Part shown: positions 1 to 9,383 of the stretch, one piece after another
How positions within the stretch are numbered: the first letter of the stretch is position 1
How the letters are laid out: every line of letters begins with the position of its first letter
Source: Allomuricauda sp. M10
Lineage (GTDB): Bacteria; Bacteroidota; Bacteroidia; Flavobacteriales; Flavobacteriaceae
Length of the DNA stretch: 64,000 nucleotides
Reading direction: 5' to 3'
NCBI RefSeq assembly: GCF_020782875.1
Contig: NZ_JAJGBN010000002.1
Coordinates: 124,001-188,000, forward strand
Notes under the pieces: generated by a model
The model's input: the letters and a program-made list of their open reading frames with translations, nothing else
Told to the model about the DNA's origin: nothing
The model's database searches: none
Translations under genes and position numbers: made by a program

Positions 1-1130
1 TTGATCTTTACATTGGTGCGTTCCAACTCGGCGTCGCTCATCTGCGAAGCAAGGGTCCGTTTCCAAATCAGTTCATAAAGCTTGGACTGGTCCCGCTCCA
101 AGGAAGGGGACTGTAATTTCATATCGGTTGGGCGAATGGCCTCATGGGCCTCTTGGGCACCTTTGGTCTTGCCCGTAAAGTTCCGTACTTGGCTGTATTC
201 TTCGCCATAACTTTCAACGATGGCATCCTTGGCCGCAGCTAGCGCTTCGTTGGAAAGGTTGACGCTATCCGTTCTCATATAGGTGATCAAACCTGCTTCG
301 TAAAGACGTTGGGCCACCTGCATGGTGCGGCTCACCGAAAAATACAGCTTACGTGATGCTTCCTGTTGAAGGGTTGACGTAGTAAACGGCGGTGCAGGGG
401 ATTTTTTGGCCGGTTTTTTGGCCAGATCGGCAACAGCAAAATCAGCACCGATATTATTTTTCAAAAAAGCCTCGGCAGCAGCCTTGGTCGGGAAGGTATT
501 GTTCAACTTTGCAGCGAACACACTGCCCCCATTTGTTTTGAATTCTGCTTTTATCCTGAACGAACCTTCGGGAGTGAATCCCTCAATTTCACGTTCACGT
601 TCCACAATCAAACGTACGGCAACGGATTGTACCCTACCTGCCGAAAGTCCTGGTTTTACCTTTTTCCAAAGCACTGGTGACAATTCATAACCCACCAAAC
701 GGTCCAATACCCTTCGGGCCTGTTGTGCATTTACCAGATTGTAGTTGATGTCCCTCGGATTTTCAATGGCCTTTTGAATGGCAGATTTGGTAATGGAGTT
801 AAAAACGATCCTTTTGGTCTTGCTTTTGTCCAACTTCAACTCTTCCGCCAAGTGCCAAGAAATGGCCTCTCCCTCGCGGTCCTCATCACTTGCGAGCCAA
901 ATAACTTCCGCTTTTTGTGCAAGGTCCTTGAGTTTTTTCACCAAGGTCTTTTTCTCTTTGTCTACGGTATATTTTGGCTTGAAATCGTTCTCAACATCTA
1001 CACCCAATTCTTTTGAAGGAAGGTCGACGATATGTCCGAAACTAGACTCAACTTGATAATCTTTTCCCAGAAATCGCTCTATGGTCTTTGCCTTTGCAGG
1101 GGACTCTACAATAACTAAATTCTTTGGCAT
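1..1130 (-). CDS. topA: DNA topoisomerase I (5' part; C-terminus outside window)
   Basis: Type IA topoisomerase that relaxes negatively supercoiled DNA in the cytoplasm. The ATG is at 1130 and the reading frame stays open to the window edge, giving the first ~376 residues of a protein usually over 800 long. Residues 1-15 (MPKNLVIVESPAKAK) are the classic TopA Toprim start. The acidic Toprim motif (DEDREGEAI) follows near residue 80. The catalytic tyrosine is Tyr284 in ITYMRTDSV, and EAHEAIRPT follows. The C-terminal zinc or topo-C repeats cannot be seen. The gene diverges from the BNR protein at 1317. A TAnnTTTG-like element lies just upstream (1150-1157). The identification is secure. Confidence 0.96.
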   Translation of the reverse strand, partial: MPKNLVIVESPAKAKTIERFLGKDYQVESSFGHIVDLPSKELGVDVENDFKPKYTVDKEKKTLVKKLKDLAQKAEVIWLASDEDREGEAISWHLAEELKLDKSKTKRIVFNSITKSAIQKAIENPRDINYNLVNAQQARRVLDRLVGYELSPVLWKKVKPGLSAGRVQSVAVRLIVEREREIEGFTPEGSFRIKAEFKTNGGSVFAAKLNNTFPTKAAAEAFLKNNIGADFAVADLAKKPAKKSPAPPFTTSTLQQEASRKLYFSVSRTMQVAQRLYEAGLITYMRTDSVNLSNEALAAAKDAIVESYGEEYSQVRNFTGKTKGAQEAHEAIRPTDMKLQSPSLERDQSKLYELIWKRTLASQMSDAELERTNVKI

Positions 1131-1149
1131 GCACAGGGTTTTGTGGTAA

Positions 1150-1157
1150 CAAAAGTA
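1150..1157 (-). promoter_or_regulatory. possible -7 element for topA
   Basis: On the minus strand this reads TACTTTTG, a match to the Bacteroidota -7 consensus TAnnTTTG, 19 bases before the topA ATG. No good -33 TTTG is seen at the usual spacing, so the call is tentative. Confidence 0.35.
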
Positions 1158-1316
1158 TATTAAAATTTAAACTTTAAGATTTGAATGCTTTGATTTTGAT
1201 ACAAATCACCTAAAATCTTCATCAAAATTGAAAACCGACAATTATAAGTATGGGATTAAAATTGCAGTTGAATTAATTAGTATTTTTAAGGCTATAACTA
1301 GCTAAACCTCTTTAAA

Positions 1317-4300
1317 ATGAACCATCGTTACTTGATCTTGGCGCTTGCCATGGTCTGTTGGCATCCAACCTTTGCACAAAAAAAATCGAACAAAAATACT
1401 CTAACCTATGACCAATCCCTCTACAGCGGAATGGAGTGGCGTATGGTGGGTCCGCACAGGGGTGGACGTGCAGGAACCGTAACCGGAGTTCCCAGCGACC
1501 CCAACCTATATTATATGGGTACTGCCGGTGGTGGCGTTTGGAAATCTACTGATGCAGGAAATTCTTGGGAGTGCATTTCCGATGGATATTTTGGTGGTTC
1601 CATTGGAGCGGTCGCTGTTTCGGAATCCGATCCCAACATTATGTATGTAGGTGAAGGGGAACAAACCCTTCGCGGTAACGTTTCCTCAGGGAAAGGACTA
1701 TGGAAAAGTATGGATGCCGGGGAAACTTGGCAGTTTATTGGTTTGGAAGATTCCGAACATATTGCCCGTATTCGTATCCACCCAAAAAACCCGGATATTG
1801 TTTATGTAGCGGCCATTGGTAATTTATGGAAACCCAACAAGACTCGCGGCGTTTATCGTTCCATGGACGGCGGAAAAAACTGGGAAAAAGTGCTATACAT
1901 CAGCGATAAGGCCGGCGCCGGAGATTTGATCATGGATCCCAACAACAGCCGTATCCTGTATGCGGCCACTTGGGAAATGAAACGAAACGGGTACCGCATG
2001 GACAGTGGCGGACCAGATAGTAAAATGTTCAAAAGTACCGATGGGGGTGATACTTGGACCGATATTTCTGAACATTCAGGCTTACCTGGATTTCCTTGGG
2101 GCATTGTGGGCATAGCAGTTTCTCCCTTGGATTCTGATCGGGTTTGGGCCATTATCGAAGCTAAGGACGGTGGGGTTTTCCGTTCGGATGATGCTGGGAA
2201 AACATGGAAAAAAATCAATGAAGACCGCGCCCTTCGTCAAAGGGCCTGGTATTACAGCAGAATTTATGCCGACACCCAAAATATTGACAAGGTCTGGATC
2301 ATGAATGTCAGTTATGGAGTTTCTACGGATGACGGCAAGACCTTCACACTAAAAAATGCGCCCCATGGTGATCACCACGACCTTTGGATAGACCCCAACA
2401 ACAACCAGCGCATGATCATAGCCGATGACGGTGGCGCTCAGATATCGAATGATGGCGGTAACAACTGGACCACCTATTACAACCAACCAACGGCCCAATT
2501 TTATAGGATTGCCACGGATAGTATATTCCCGTACCGTATTTATGGTGCCCAACAGGACAATACCGCGCTCCGAATTTCCCATCGTACATCAGAAAATGCC
2601 ATTACGGAAGCGGATTGGGAACCCACCGCCGGCGGGGAAAGCGCGCATTTGGCCCCTGACCCTAAAAACAATCAACTGGTATATGGCGGAACCTATAAAG
2701 GATACATGAACCGATTGGACCATACCACGGGGCAGACCATTTCTACCAATGTGTGGCCGGACAACCCTGCAGGTTCCGGAGCGGAAATCATGAAATACCG
2801 TTTTAACTGGAACTATCCGGTTACCTTTAGTAGGCATGATTCCAATGTACTTTATGCGGGATCCAATTACCTTCATGCCACCACCGATGGCGGTCAGTCC
2901 TGGAAAACGATTTCCCCTGACCTTTCAAGAAGTCTCCCAGAAACCATCATGTCGTCCGGTGGACCCATCACCCAAGACAATACAGGGGCAGAGTTTTATT
3001 CCAACGTTTTTGTGATCAGCGAATCCATTCTGGAAAAAGGAGTCATATGGACCGGAAGTGATGACGGACTCATCCATGTAACACGGGATAATGGGGTAAC
3101 TTGGGAAAATGTGACGCCTCCAGCTGCCATGTCCCCAAAATTGAATATGATCAACTGCATCGACCCAAGTCCATTTAAAAAAGGAACCGTGTATGTTGCG
3201 GCTTCTGCCTATAAGTTTGGGGATTACACTCCTTATTTATACAAGACCGACGACTATGGAAAAACTTGGAAAACGATCACCAATGGCATCACCGATAATT
3301 ATTACACTAGGGCCATCCGGTCAGACAAGACAAGAGAAGGATTGCTTTATGCCGGTACCGAATGGGGCATGTTCGTTTCTTTTGATAATGGGGAATCTTG
3401 GGTGCCTTTTCAGTTGAATTTGCCCATAACCTCTATCAGGGACCTTCATTTAAGGGACAATGATCTTATTGCCGCCACACATGGTAGAAGTTTTTGGATG
3501 ATCGATGACCTTACCCCTTTGCACCAACTTTCGGACGAGGTCAAGAACAGTGCTTTTTATCTGTACAAGCCCGATATGGCCTACCGAATGCATCAAGATG
3601 GGGGCTGGCAGGAGCCCGATACCAAATTAGTGGGCGAAAACCATCCCAATGGTGCTATTATCAATTTCTACTTGAAGGATTTGAAGGAAGGCGACAAGGT
3701 CTCTTTGGATATTTTGGAAATGGACGGAACACTCATCCGAAGCTATGCCAACACCGCATCACCGGATAGGATGAAACCATCGTCCATCCAAAAATTAGAG
3801 GTGAAAAAAGGGGGGAACCGAATGGTTTGGAACATGCGATACCCCGGTTATGAAGAATTCAAGGGGATGATCTTTTATTCGTCTCCCAATGTGGGCCCAA
3901 AGGTGGTGCCAGGTAGTTACAAAGTTCGCCTGACCTATAATGGGACCACCATGGAACAGACTTTTTCCATTGAAAAAGATCCCCGCATTCCGTTGACCCA
4001 AGATGATTTTCAACAGCAATTTGATTTTTTGATGAAAGTCCGCGACCAAGTTACCCGAGCAAACAAGGCCATTATCAACATTCGAGACATCAAGAAGGAT
4101 TTGACCTATCTCAAGGAAAAAACAACGGATAATGCCGAGATCAAAAATTTGGTGGACACATTTGAATCAGAGCTTTCTGTTATCGAGAACAAGATCCATA
4201 TGACCAAAAATCAAAGTAGCCAGGATCCTTTGAACTTTGGAATCCGGATTAATAACAGACTAGCTTTCCTTTTGGCAGACTCACAACGTGGAGATCAACG

Positions 4301-4451
4301 CCCTACCAAACAAGCCCAGGAATTTTTTGGGGAAGTCACCAAGGAACTTGATGTTCAGATTAATGAATTAAATGCTTTGGTCAAAAAACAAGCCACGGCC
4401 ATTAATGAAAAAGTGGAGGAAAACCACATCAAAATGATATCCATGGAATAA
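1317..4451 (+). CDS. secreted VPS10/BNR-repeat propeller protein (glycosyl hydrolase-like)
   Basis: A 1044-residue exported protein with an N-terminal signal peptide (about residues 1-20, ending TFAQ). Repeated Asp-box/BNR motifs of the type STDAGNSW, SMDAGETW, STDGGDTW, SDDAGKTW and TDDYGKTW run from about residue 75 to 720, the pattern of sortilin/VPS10 or sialidase-like beta-propellers. The last ~140 residues look helical and charged. Such proteins are common in Flavobacteriaceae and are often annotated as glycosyl hydrolases, but the sequence reveals no catalytic residues, so a hydrolase role is not established. It is a single gene that ends at a shared bidirectional terminator with the convergent LVIVD lipoprotein gene. 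Confidence 0.85.
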   Translation: MNHRYLILALAMVCWHPTFAQKKSNKNTLTYDQSLYSGMEWRMVGPHRGGRAGTVTGVPSDPNLYYMGTAGGGVWKSTDAGNSWECISDGYFGGSIGAVAVSESDPNIMYVGEGEQTLRGNVSSGKGLWKSMDAGETWQFIGLEDSEHIARIRIHPKNPDIVYVAAIGNLWKPNKTRGVYRSMDGGKNWEKVLYISDKAGAGDLIMDPNNSRILYAATWEMKRNGYRMDSGGPDSKMFKSTDGGDTWTDISEHSGLPGFPWGIVGIAVSPLDSDRVWAIIEAKDGGVFRSDDAGKTWKKINEDRALRQRAWYYSRIYADTQNIDKVWIMNVSYGVSTDDGKTFTLKNAPHGDHHDLWIDPNNNQRMIIADDGGAQISNDGGNNWTTYYNQPTAQFYRIATDSIFPYRIYGAQQDNTALRISHRTSENAITEADWEPTAGGESAHLAPDPKNNQLVYGGTYKGYMNRLDHTTGQTISTNVWPDNPAGSGAEIMKYRFNWNYPVTFSRHDSNVLYAGSNYLHATTDGGQSWKTISPDLSRSLPETIMSSGGPITQDNTGAEFYSNVFVISESILEKGVIWTGSDDGLIHVTRDNGVTWENVTPPAAMSPKLNMINCIDPSPFKKGTVYVAASAYKFGDYTPYLYKTDDYGKTWKTITNGITDNYYTRAIRSDKTREGLLYAGTEWGMFVSFDNGESWVPFQLNLPITSIRDLHLRDNDLIAATHGRSFWMIDDLTPLHQLSDEVKNSAFYLYKPDMAYRMHQDGGWQEPDTKLVGENHPNGAIINFYLKDLKEGDKVSLDILEMDGTLIRSYANTASPDRMKPSSIQKLEVKKGGNRMVWNMRYPGYEEFKGMIFYSSPNVGPKVVPGSYKVRLTYNGTTMEQTFSIEKDPRIPLTQDDFQQQFDFLMKVRDQVTRANKAIINIRDIKKDLTYLKEKTTDNAEIKNLVDTFESELSVIENKIHMTKNQSSQDPLNFGIRINNRLAFLLADSQRGDQRPTKQAQEFFGEVTKELDVQINELNALVKKQATAINEKVEENHIKMISME

Positions 4452-4472
4452 CCTAAACCATGCCGATAATAA

Positions 4473-4500
4473 AAAAACGCCCTTTAAAAGGGCGTTTTTA
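4473..4500. terminator. bidirectional intrinsic terminator
   Basis: Near-perfect palindrome with arms AAAAACGCCCT / AGGGCGTTTTT and a short AT loop, A-rich on the left and T-rich on the right. It sits between two convergent genes ending at 4451 (+) and 4517 (-), so it can terminate both. Confidence 0.85.
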
Positions 4501-4516
4501 TTTTTTAGAAATCCTA

Positions 4517-5770
4517 TCAATCCAAACCAATCTGGCTCAACAGTTTAATATTGTTGTCCAAATATTCATATTGATACAGGACTCCGTCCCCTACCATGAT
4601 CAAATGACTTTCCAACGGAATCACATCAAAGGTGACAATGTCTTCAAAATGGTTTAATTGCTGAAGATCATGGATATCGGTTTTATCATAAACCTTCAAC
4701 CCTGAAGCTCCATCACAAACAAATAGCTTTTCATCCTTGATGCCTAATCCGTACGGACCATCCAAAGGATAGGATTCGGCTAGGACCGGACTTTCAATGG
4801 TACTGATGTCCACAATGAAGAGTCCACTTTCCGTTGCACCACACCAGTTACCTCCGCGAAGGGTTACATAAGCATAATCCCCATCCACCACCACGGGATC
4901 ACAAGCGGTTCCATGTTGAAATTCGGATACGAACGTTGGCGTTGCAGGAGTGGTAATATCATAAATGTACATGCCGCGCATGCTGCCCAAAAAAAGGTAA
5001 TTGCCTTGATTGAAAATGGTCTCAATATCGAATCCAGCGAATACATCCTCCAAATCCTTGGGATTGTCCAAATCGGAAATATCAAAAATGTTGATGTTAT
5101 GGCTATCCACAGCGTACAAGTATTCCGCCACAATCTTGAATCGGGCCAACGAACCTCCTTGTCCTGTGCCGCTATCGGACGATTCTGAGGCGGCCAAACC
5201 ATCCATCAGCACAAAGTCACCGTTTCTTTGTTCCACCTCCGATTTTAATCTTCTTTCGGTTGTGGTCTCCCAACCCACAACAATCTCCATATCATAGTCA
5301 TAATCTTCGTACTCGAACAAATCGGCCTCCATCGGAAAAAATACGTTGTTGTACAGTACATCTTCCAACCGATTGACCTGCTGAATGTTATTGATATCGG
5401 ATATATCAAGAACTACAAGATCCATCATGCTATCCGCAAACAAGTAATCATTTTTGATGGAGATATCGATATTTCCGGGAATGTTGATAAACCCAACTTT
5501 TACGGGTTGTTCTGGATTGCTATTGTTGATGACATGGATACCTCGGTATTTATCATTGATAAAGATGTATTCGCCGTAAGCATACACTTTTCCCGATTCT
5601 TCAATAGGTTTGGGCGCAATGATGGTAACGCTGGTGGCAAATTCCGCCTTGGTCATGACCAACGGTCTGGCCACGATATATTCGGCATATTGATCATCCG
5701 AATTATCATTGGAACAGGAAACCAAGAACAGTATGTTCAGGGACATTAAAAGGAAAAGGGTCTTTTTCAT
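4517..5770 (-). CDS. LVIVD-repeat lipoprotein
   Basis: A 417-residue exported lipoprotein. The start at 5770 (MKKTLFLL) is preferred over the upstream ATG at 5791 because it directly begins a lipoprotein signal with lipobox LVSC (Cys about residue 20). Repeats such as GIHVINNSNPEQPVKVG, LVVLDISDINN, NINIFDISDLDNPK, MYIYDITTPATP and LFIVDISTIESP are LVIVD-type propeller repeats, found in cell-surface proteins of bacteria and archaea. Their ligand is generally unknown, and no catalytic motif is visible here. The gene converges on the BNR-propeller gene and diverges from miaB. An extracytoplasmic binding or scaffold role is inference. Confidence 0.8.
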   Translation of the reverse strand: MKKTLFLLMSLNILFLVSCSNDNSDDQYAEYIVARPLVMTKAEFATSVTIIAPKPIEESGKVYAYGEYIFINDKYRGIHVINNSNPEQPVKVGFINIPGNIDISIKNDYLFADSMMDLVVLDISDINNIQQVNRLEDVLYNNVFFPMEADLFEYEDYDYDMEIVVGWETTTERRLKSEVEQRNGDFVLMDGLAASESSDSGTGQGGSLARFKIVAEYLYAVDSHNINIFDISDLDNPKDLEDVFAGFDIETIFNQGNYLFLGSMRGMYIYDITTPATPTFVSEFQHGTACDPVVVDGDYAYVTLRGGNWCGATESGLFIVDISTIESPVLAESYPLDGPYGLGIKDEKLFVCDGASGLKVYDKTDIHDLQQLNHFEDIVTFDVIPLESHLIMVGDGVLYQYEYLDNNIKLLSQIGLD

Positions 5771-5929
5771 AGCGGTTTGTGTTTTAATCACATAGATGGA
5801 AATTTCATGAAAAGTTGCGCCATGTACGGCCGAAAATTTACTACGACCTCTACATGAATAAAGGCATCAACGGACGTAAACCAAGATGATTAACGGTTTC
5901 CTCAATTTAATCTTAAAAAATACTGCCAT

Positions 5930-5962
5930 ATTGTCACTAAAATGGAATAAGCACTATCTTTG
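5930..5962 (+). promoter_or_regulatory. flavobacterial promoter of miaB
   Basis: ATTG at 5930-5933 and TATCTTTG at 5955-5962 are separated by 21 bases, fitting the Bacteroidota -33/-7 pattern (TTTG, TAnnTTTG). The miaB ATG is at 5980, so the leader would be short. Confidence 0.65.
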
Positions 5963-5979
5963 CACCCCATTGAAGTAAT

Positions 5980-7443
5980 ATGATCAAGGACGAAAGCGTA
6001 GAGAAAATGATAGACGAGAGCCAACAGGGAACTCCCTTGGCGCTTCAACATAATGATAAAAACACCCGCAAACTTTATATTGAAAGTTATGGGTGCCAGA
6101 TGAATTTTTCCGATAGTGAGATCGTGGCCTCCATCTTGTCCAAGGAAGGTTTTAACACCACCCAACTGTTGGAAGAAGCTGATTTGGTATTGGTGAACAC
6201 CTGCTCCATTCGTGAAAAGGCGGAACAGACCGTACGCAAGCGTTTGGAAAAATTCAATGCCGTAAAAAAAATAAATCCGGGAATGAAAGTCGGCGTTTTG
6301 GGCTGTATGGCCGAACGTCTGAAAAGCAAATTCCTGGAAGAAGAAAAAATTGTGGACATGGTCGTGGGTCCCGATGCCTACAAAGACCTGCCCAACCTGA
6401 TCCAAGAAATTGATGAAGGCCGAAACGCCGTGAACGTGATCCTCTCCAAGGACGAAACTTATGGCGATGTGGCCCCTGTTCGTTTGAACAGTAATGGTGT
6501 CACTGCATTTGTATCCATCACCCGAGGTTGCGACAATATGTGTACTTTTTGCGTGGTGCCTTTCACCCGTGGCCGTGAACGCAGCCGCGACCCACAATCC
6601 ATTTTGGAAGAAGTGAACGACCTTTGGGAAAGGGGTTTTAAGGAAGTGACCCTTTTGGGTCAGAATGTGGACAGTTACCTTTGGTATGGCGGCGGACTCA
6701 AGAAGGATTTCGAGAAAGCCTCGGAAATGCAAAAGGCCATATCGGTGAACTTTGCCAAACTTTTGGAAATGGTGGCAGAGGCACAACCCAAAATGCGTAT
6801 CCGTTTCTCCACCTCCAACCCGCAGGACATGACCTTGGATGTGATCGAGAGCATGGCCAAATATGACAACATCTGCAAATACATCCACTTGCCCGTTCAA
6901 AGTGGTAGCAATAGGATTTTGAAGGAAATGAACCGTCTTCACACCCGCGAGGAATATTTTGAACTGATCGACAACATCAAAAAAATTATTCCCGATTGTG
7001 CCATTAGTCAAGATATGATCACCGGATTCCCAACAGAGACCGAAGAAGATCATCAGGACACCTTGAGCCTTATGGAATATGTAAAATACGATTTCGGTTT
7101 TATGTTCGCCTATTCTGAAAGACCCGGAACCTTGGCAGAACGCAAAATGGAAGACGATGTTCCCGAAGAAACCAAGAAAAGACGTCTATCTGAAATCATC
7201 GACCTGCAACAAAAACATGCCCACTTCAGAACCCAAGAACACTTGGGCAAGGTTGAGGAGGTGCTGATCGAAGGACCTTCCAAAAGATCCGACGCCCACT
7301 GGATGGGTCGAAATTCGCAGAACACCGTAGTGATATTTCCAAAGGAACACTACCAAGTGGGCGATTTTGTCAACGTAAAGATCAATGAATGTACTTCGGC
7401 CACCTTGATCGGTGAGGCCTTGGAGTATTCAAAAAATAATTAA
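5980..7443 (+). CDS. miaB: tRNA-2-methylthio-N6-dimethylallyladenosine synthase MiaB
   Basis: Radical-SAM methylthiotransferase that adds the methylthio group to i6A37 of tRNAs reading U-starting codons. It has 487 residues, normal for the family. The N-terminal UPF0004 domain carries the first cluster cysteines Cys39, Cys75 and Cys109. The radical-SAM cysteines are in CDNMCTFC (Cys184, Cys188, Cys191). A C-terminal TRAM region covers about residues 410-480. The N-terminal ~30 residues precede the conserved [12 protein letters not shown] start and may be dispensable. The gene has its own promoter and is followed by 97 bases carrying small repeats before the sigma-54 activator gene. Confidence 0.95.
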   Translation: MIKDESVEKMIDESQQGTPLALQHNDKNTRKLYIESYGCQMNFSDSEIVASILSKEGFNTTQLLEEADLVLVNTCSIREKAEQTVRKRLEKFNAVKKINPGMKVGVLGCMAERLKSKFLEEEKIVDMVVGPDAYKDLPNLIQEIDEGRNAVNVILSKDETYGDVAPVRLNSNGVTAFVSITRGCDNMCTFCVVPFTRGRERSRDPQSILEEVNDLWERGFKEVTLLGQNVDSYLWYGGGLKKDFEKASEMQKAISVNFAKLLEMVAEAQPKMRIRFSTSNPQDMTLDVIESMAKYDNICKYIHLPVQSGSNRILKEMNRLHTREEYFELIDNIKKIIPDCAISQDMITGFPTETEEDHQDTLSLMEYVKYDFGFMFAYSERPGTLAERKMEDDVPEETKKRRLSEIIDLQQKHAHFRTQEHLGKVEEVLIEGPSKRSDAHWMGRNSQNTVVIFPKEHYQVGDFVNVKINECTSATLIGEALEYSKNN

Positions 7444-7465
7444 CCACTTTTTGTTTCCCGGTTTG

Positions 7466-7488
7466 TTCACTGAGCGTAGTCGAAGTGC
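7466..7488. repeat. short intergenic repeat with GAGCGTAGTCGAAG core
   Basis: The 23-base segment contains CACT-GAGCGTAGTCGA-AGTG, an imperfect palindrome. I recognise this core as a motif scattered in intergenic spaces of many flavobacterial genomes. I saw only one copy in this window. It lies between miaB and the sigma-54 activator gene. Confidence 0.45.
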
Positions 7489-7514
7489 AAATCGGAATGC
7501 AAGAAAGAAAAGAC

Positions 7515-7531
7515 ACCTGCCGATGCAGGCA
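7515..7531. repeat. short hairpin repeat CCTGC-CGAT-GCAGG
   Basis: Perfect 5-bp inverted repeat with a 4-base loop, 10 bases before the start of the sigma-54 activator gene at 7541. It has no T-tract, so it is not a typical terminator. It could be a small mobile-type palindrome or an RNA hairpin near the ribosome binding region. Confidence 0.4.
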
Positions 7532-7540
7532 AAATAGAAA

Positions 7541-8827
7541 ATGGAAAGTGTACAATCCATAAAACAACGGTTTGAGTTGATCGGTAACGATGTAAAACTC
7601 AACCGGGCCATAGAAAAAGCCATTCAAGTGGCACCAACGGACATCTCAGTTTTGGTGACAGGGGAAAGTGGGGTTGGAAAAGAATCCATCCCCAAGATCA
7701 TTCATTCCCTATCGCACCGTAAACATGCCAAATATATTGCAGTAAACTGCGGGGCCATTCCCGAAGGGACCATAGACAGTGAACTTTTTGGACACGAAAA
7801 AGGCGCCTTTACCGGGGCCACCCAAACCCGAAGCGGTTATTTTGAAGTAGCTGATGGCGGGACCATCTTTTTGGACGAGGTAGGGGAACTTCCCCTCACC
7901 ACGCAAGTACGTTTGCTCCGTGTATTGGAAAATGGGGAATTCCTGAAAGTAGGTTCTTCCCAAGTACAAAAGACCGATGTGCGCATTGTGGCCGCAACCA
8001 ACATCAATATGTTCGAGGCCATCAAAAAGGAAAAATTCAGGGAAGACCTTTATTATAGGTTGAGCACCGTGGAAATCCATATTCCACCGTTAAGGGAAAG
8101 ACGGGAGGACATCCACTTGTTGTTCCGAAAGTTCGCTTCGGATTTTGGACAGAAATACAAGATGCCCACCATCCGTTTGGAAGATGATGCCGTGCATTTG
8201 TTGCTAAAATATCACTGGCCCGGGAACATCAGACAGTTGCGTAATATTGCCGAACAAATTTCAGTATTGGAAGAAAACCGCACCATCTCCGCAGCCACTT
8301 TGAACAGCTATCTGCCCGATGCCGCCGGTTCCAATTTACCTGCCGTGGTGGGTCAGCCTAAGAAGGAAAGCGATTTCAGCAATGAACGGGAAATTCTGTA
8401 CAAGGTTTTGTTCGATATGAAAAGTGACCTGAACGACCTTAAGAAATTGACCTTGGAACTATTGAAGGACAACGACACTTCCAAAGTGCAGAAGGAAAAC
8501 GAAAACCTGATCCGAAAAATTTACGGCAACCATGATGAGGAAGAGGACATTGATCTAGAGGAAAATGTGGCAACCGAAGTTTTAGGGCTCCCAGAACCGG
8601 TGATGGAAGCTACAACTTCATCTGGTGTAGTGCTGCAACCCCAAGAGGACCGATATCATTTTGCCGAAGAAATCCAAGAGGAAGAAACCTTATCTTTACA
8701 GGAGAAGGAAATCGAATTGATCAAAAAATCGTTGGAGCGTAACCGCGGTAAGAGAAAAGCTGCGGCAGCTGAACTGGGCATTTCGGAAAGAACCCTTTAC
8801 CGAAAAATTAAACAATATGATCTTTGA
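7541..8827 (+). CDS. sigma-54-dependent transcriptional activator (AAA+ / Fis-type HTH)
   Basis: A 428-residue bacterial enhancer-binding protein that remodels RNA polymerase-sigma-54 to open promoters. The AAA+ domain starts almost at the N-terminus: Walker A GESGVGKE (41-48), the sigma-54 contact loop GAFTGA (88-93) and Walker B around GGTIFLDE (106-113). There is no N-terminal receiver, GAF or PAS sensor. An unusual acidic, charged linker of roughly 110 residues (about 275-385) separates the AAA+ domain from a C-terminal Fis-type helix-turn-helix (RKAAAAELGISERTLYRKI). It lies between miaB and lptE, 12 bases before lptE. How it is controlled is not visible. A candidate sigma-54 promoter is found 1.9 kb downstream at groESL. 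Confidence 0.92.
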   Translation: MESVQSIKQRFELIGNDVKLNRAIEKAIQVAPTDISVLVTGESGVGKESIPKIIHSLSHRKHAKYIAVNCGAIPEGTIDSELFGHEKGAFTGATQTRSGYFEVADGGTIFLDEVGELPLTTQVRLLRVLENGEFLKVGSSQVQKTDVRIVAATNINMFEAIKKEKFREDLYYRLSTVEIHIPPLRERREDIHLLFRKFASDFGQKYKMPTIRLEDDAVHLLLKYHWPGNIRQLRNIAEQISVLEENRTISAATLNSYLPDAAGSNLPAVVGQPKKESDFSNEREILYKVLFDMKSDLNDLKKLTLELLKDNDTSKVQKENENLIRKIYGNHDEEEDIDLEENVATEVLGLPEPVMEATTSSGVVLQPQEDRYHFAEEIQEEETLSLQEKEIELIKKSLERNRGKRKAAAAELGISERTLYRKIKQYDL

Positions 8828-8839
8828 TCTTCGATTAAA

Positions 8840-9376
8840 ATGATTGCAAAACACATGAACATACAAAATGGATTTAGGGTCGCAGTGTTGGGAATAACCT
8901 TATTCCTTTCCGGTTGCGGGGCCTATAATTTTTCTGGAGCCGATGTTGGCGAAGCTAAAACCTTTCAGGTGAACTTTTTCCAAAATTACGCCGATCAAAC
9001 TCCGGGTTCCGTGATTGTACCTGGATTGGACAGGGATTTTACTTTGTCCCTTCAGGATATGATCAACAACCTTACAAGCCTTTCTTTGACCGGAAACAAT
9101 GGAGATTTGCTCTACGAAGGTGAAATTGTGGAATACAAGGTCATCCCGATGACGGCCACTTCCGATCAACGGACCGCGCAGAACCGACTCACCATGAGCG
9201 TGAACGTTCGATTTTTCAACAAGAAAAAACAGGACAACGATTTTGAACGAAGGTTCTCCTTCTTCTATGATTTTGATGCCGCCGCATCCCTGACATCGGT
9301 TCAGTCCGCGGCACATGAAGAAATTTTTGAACGACTGACACAGGATATTTTCAACGCATCCTTAGGTAATTGGTAA
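8840..9376 (+). CDS. lptE: LPS-assembly lipoprotein LptE
   Basis: Outer-membrane lipoprotein that plugs and matures the LptD barrel for LPS insertion. It has 178 residues, with signal and lipobox LSGC (Cys26 from this start; ATG at 8855 is an alternative). It begins CGAYNFSGAD, as Bacteroidota LptE proteins do, and has the short alpha/beta fold length of the family. Conserved pieces include LDRDFTLSLQDMI and GEIVEYKV. It sits 12 bases after the sigma-54 activator gene and 7 bases before the TPR-like gene, in one transcription unit with secG. No LptD is in the window. lptC lies far away at 58.9 kb. Confidence 0.85.
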   Translation: MIAKHMNIQNGFRVAVLGITLFLSGCGAYNFSGADVGEAKTFQVNFFQNYADQTPGSVIVPGLDRDFTLSLQDMINNLTSLSLTGNNGDLLYEGEIVEYKVIPMTATSDQRTAQNRLTMSVNVRFFNKKKQDNDFERRFSFFYDFDAAASLTSVQSAAHEEIFERLTQDIFNASLGNW

Positions 9377-9383
9377 CTACATT

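Noticed and set aside
5902-7053. A 383-codon open frame on the minus strand opposite miaB
   Set aside because: It lies wholly antisense to a highly conserved gene, is rich in His/Phe as expected for the complement of biased codons, and shows no domain. It is a shadow of miaB codon bias.
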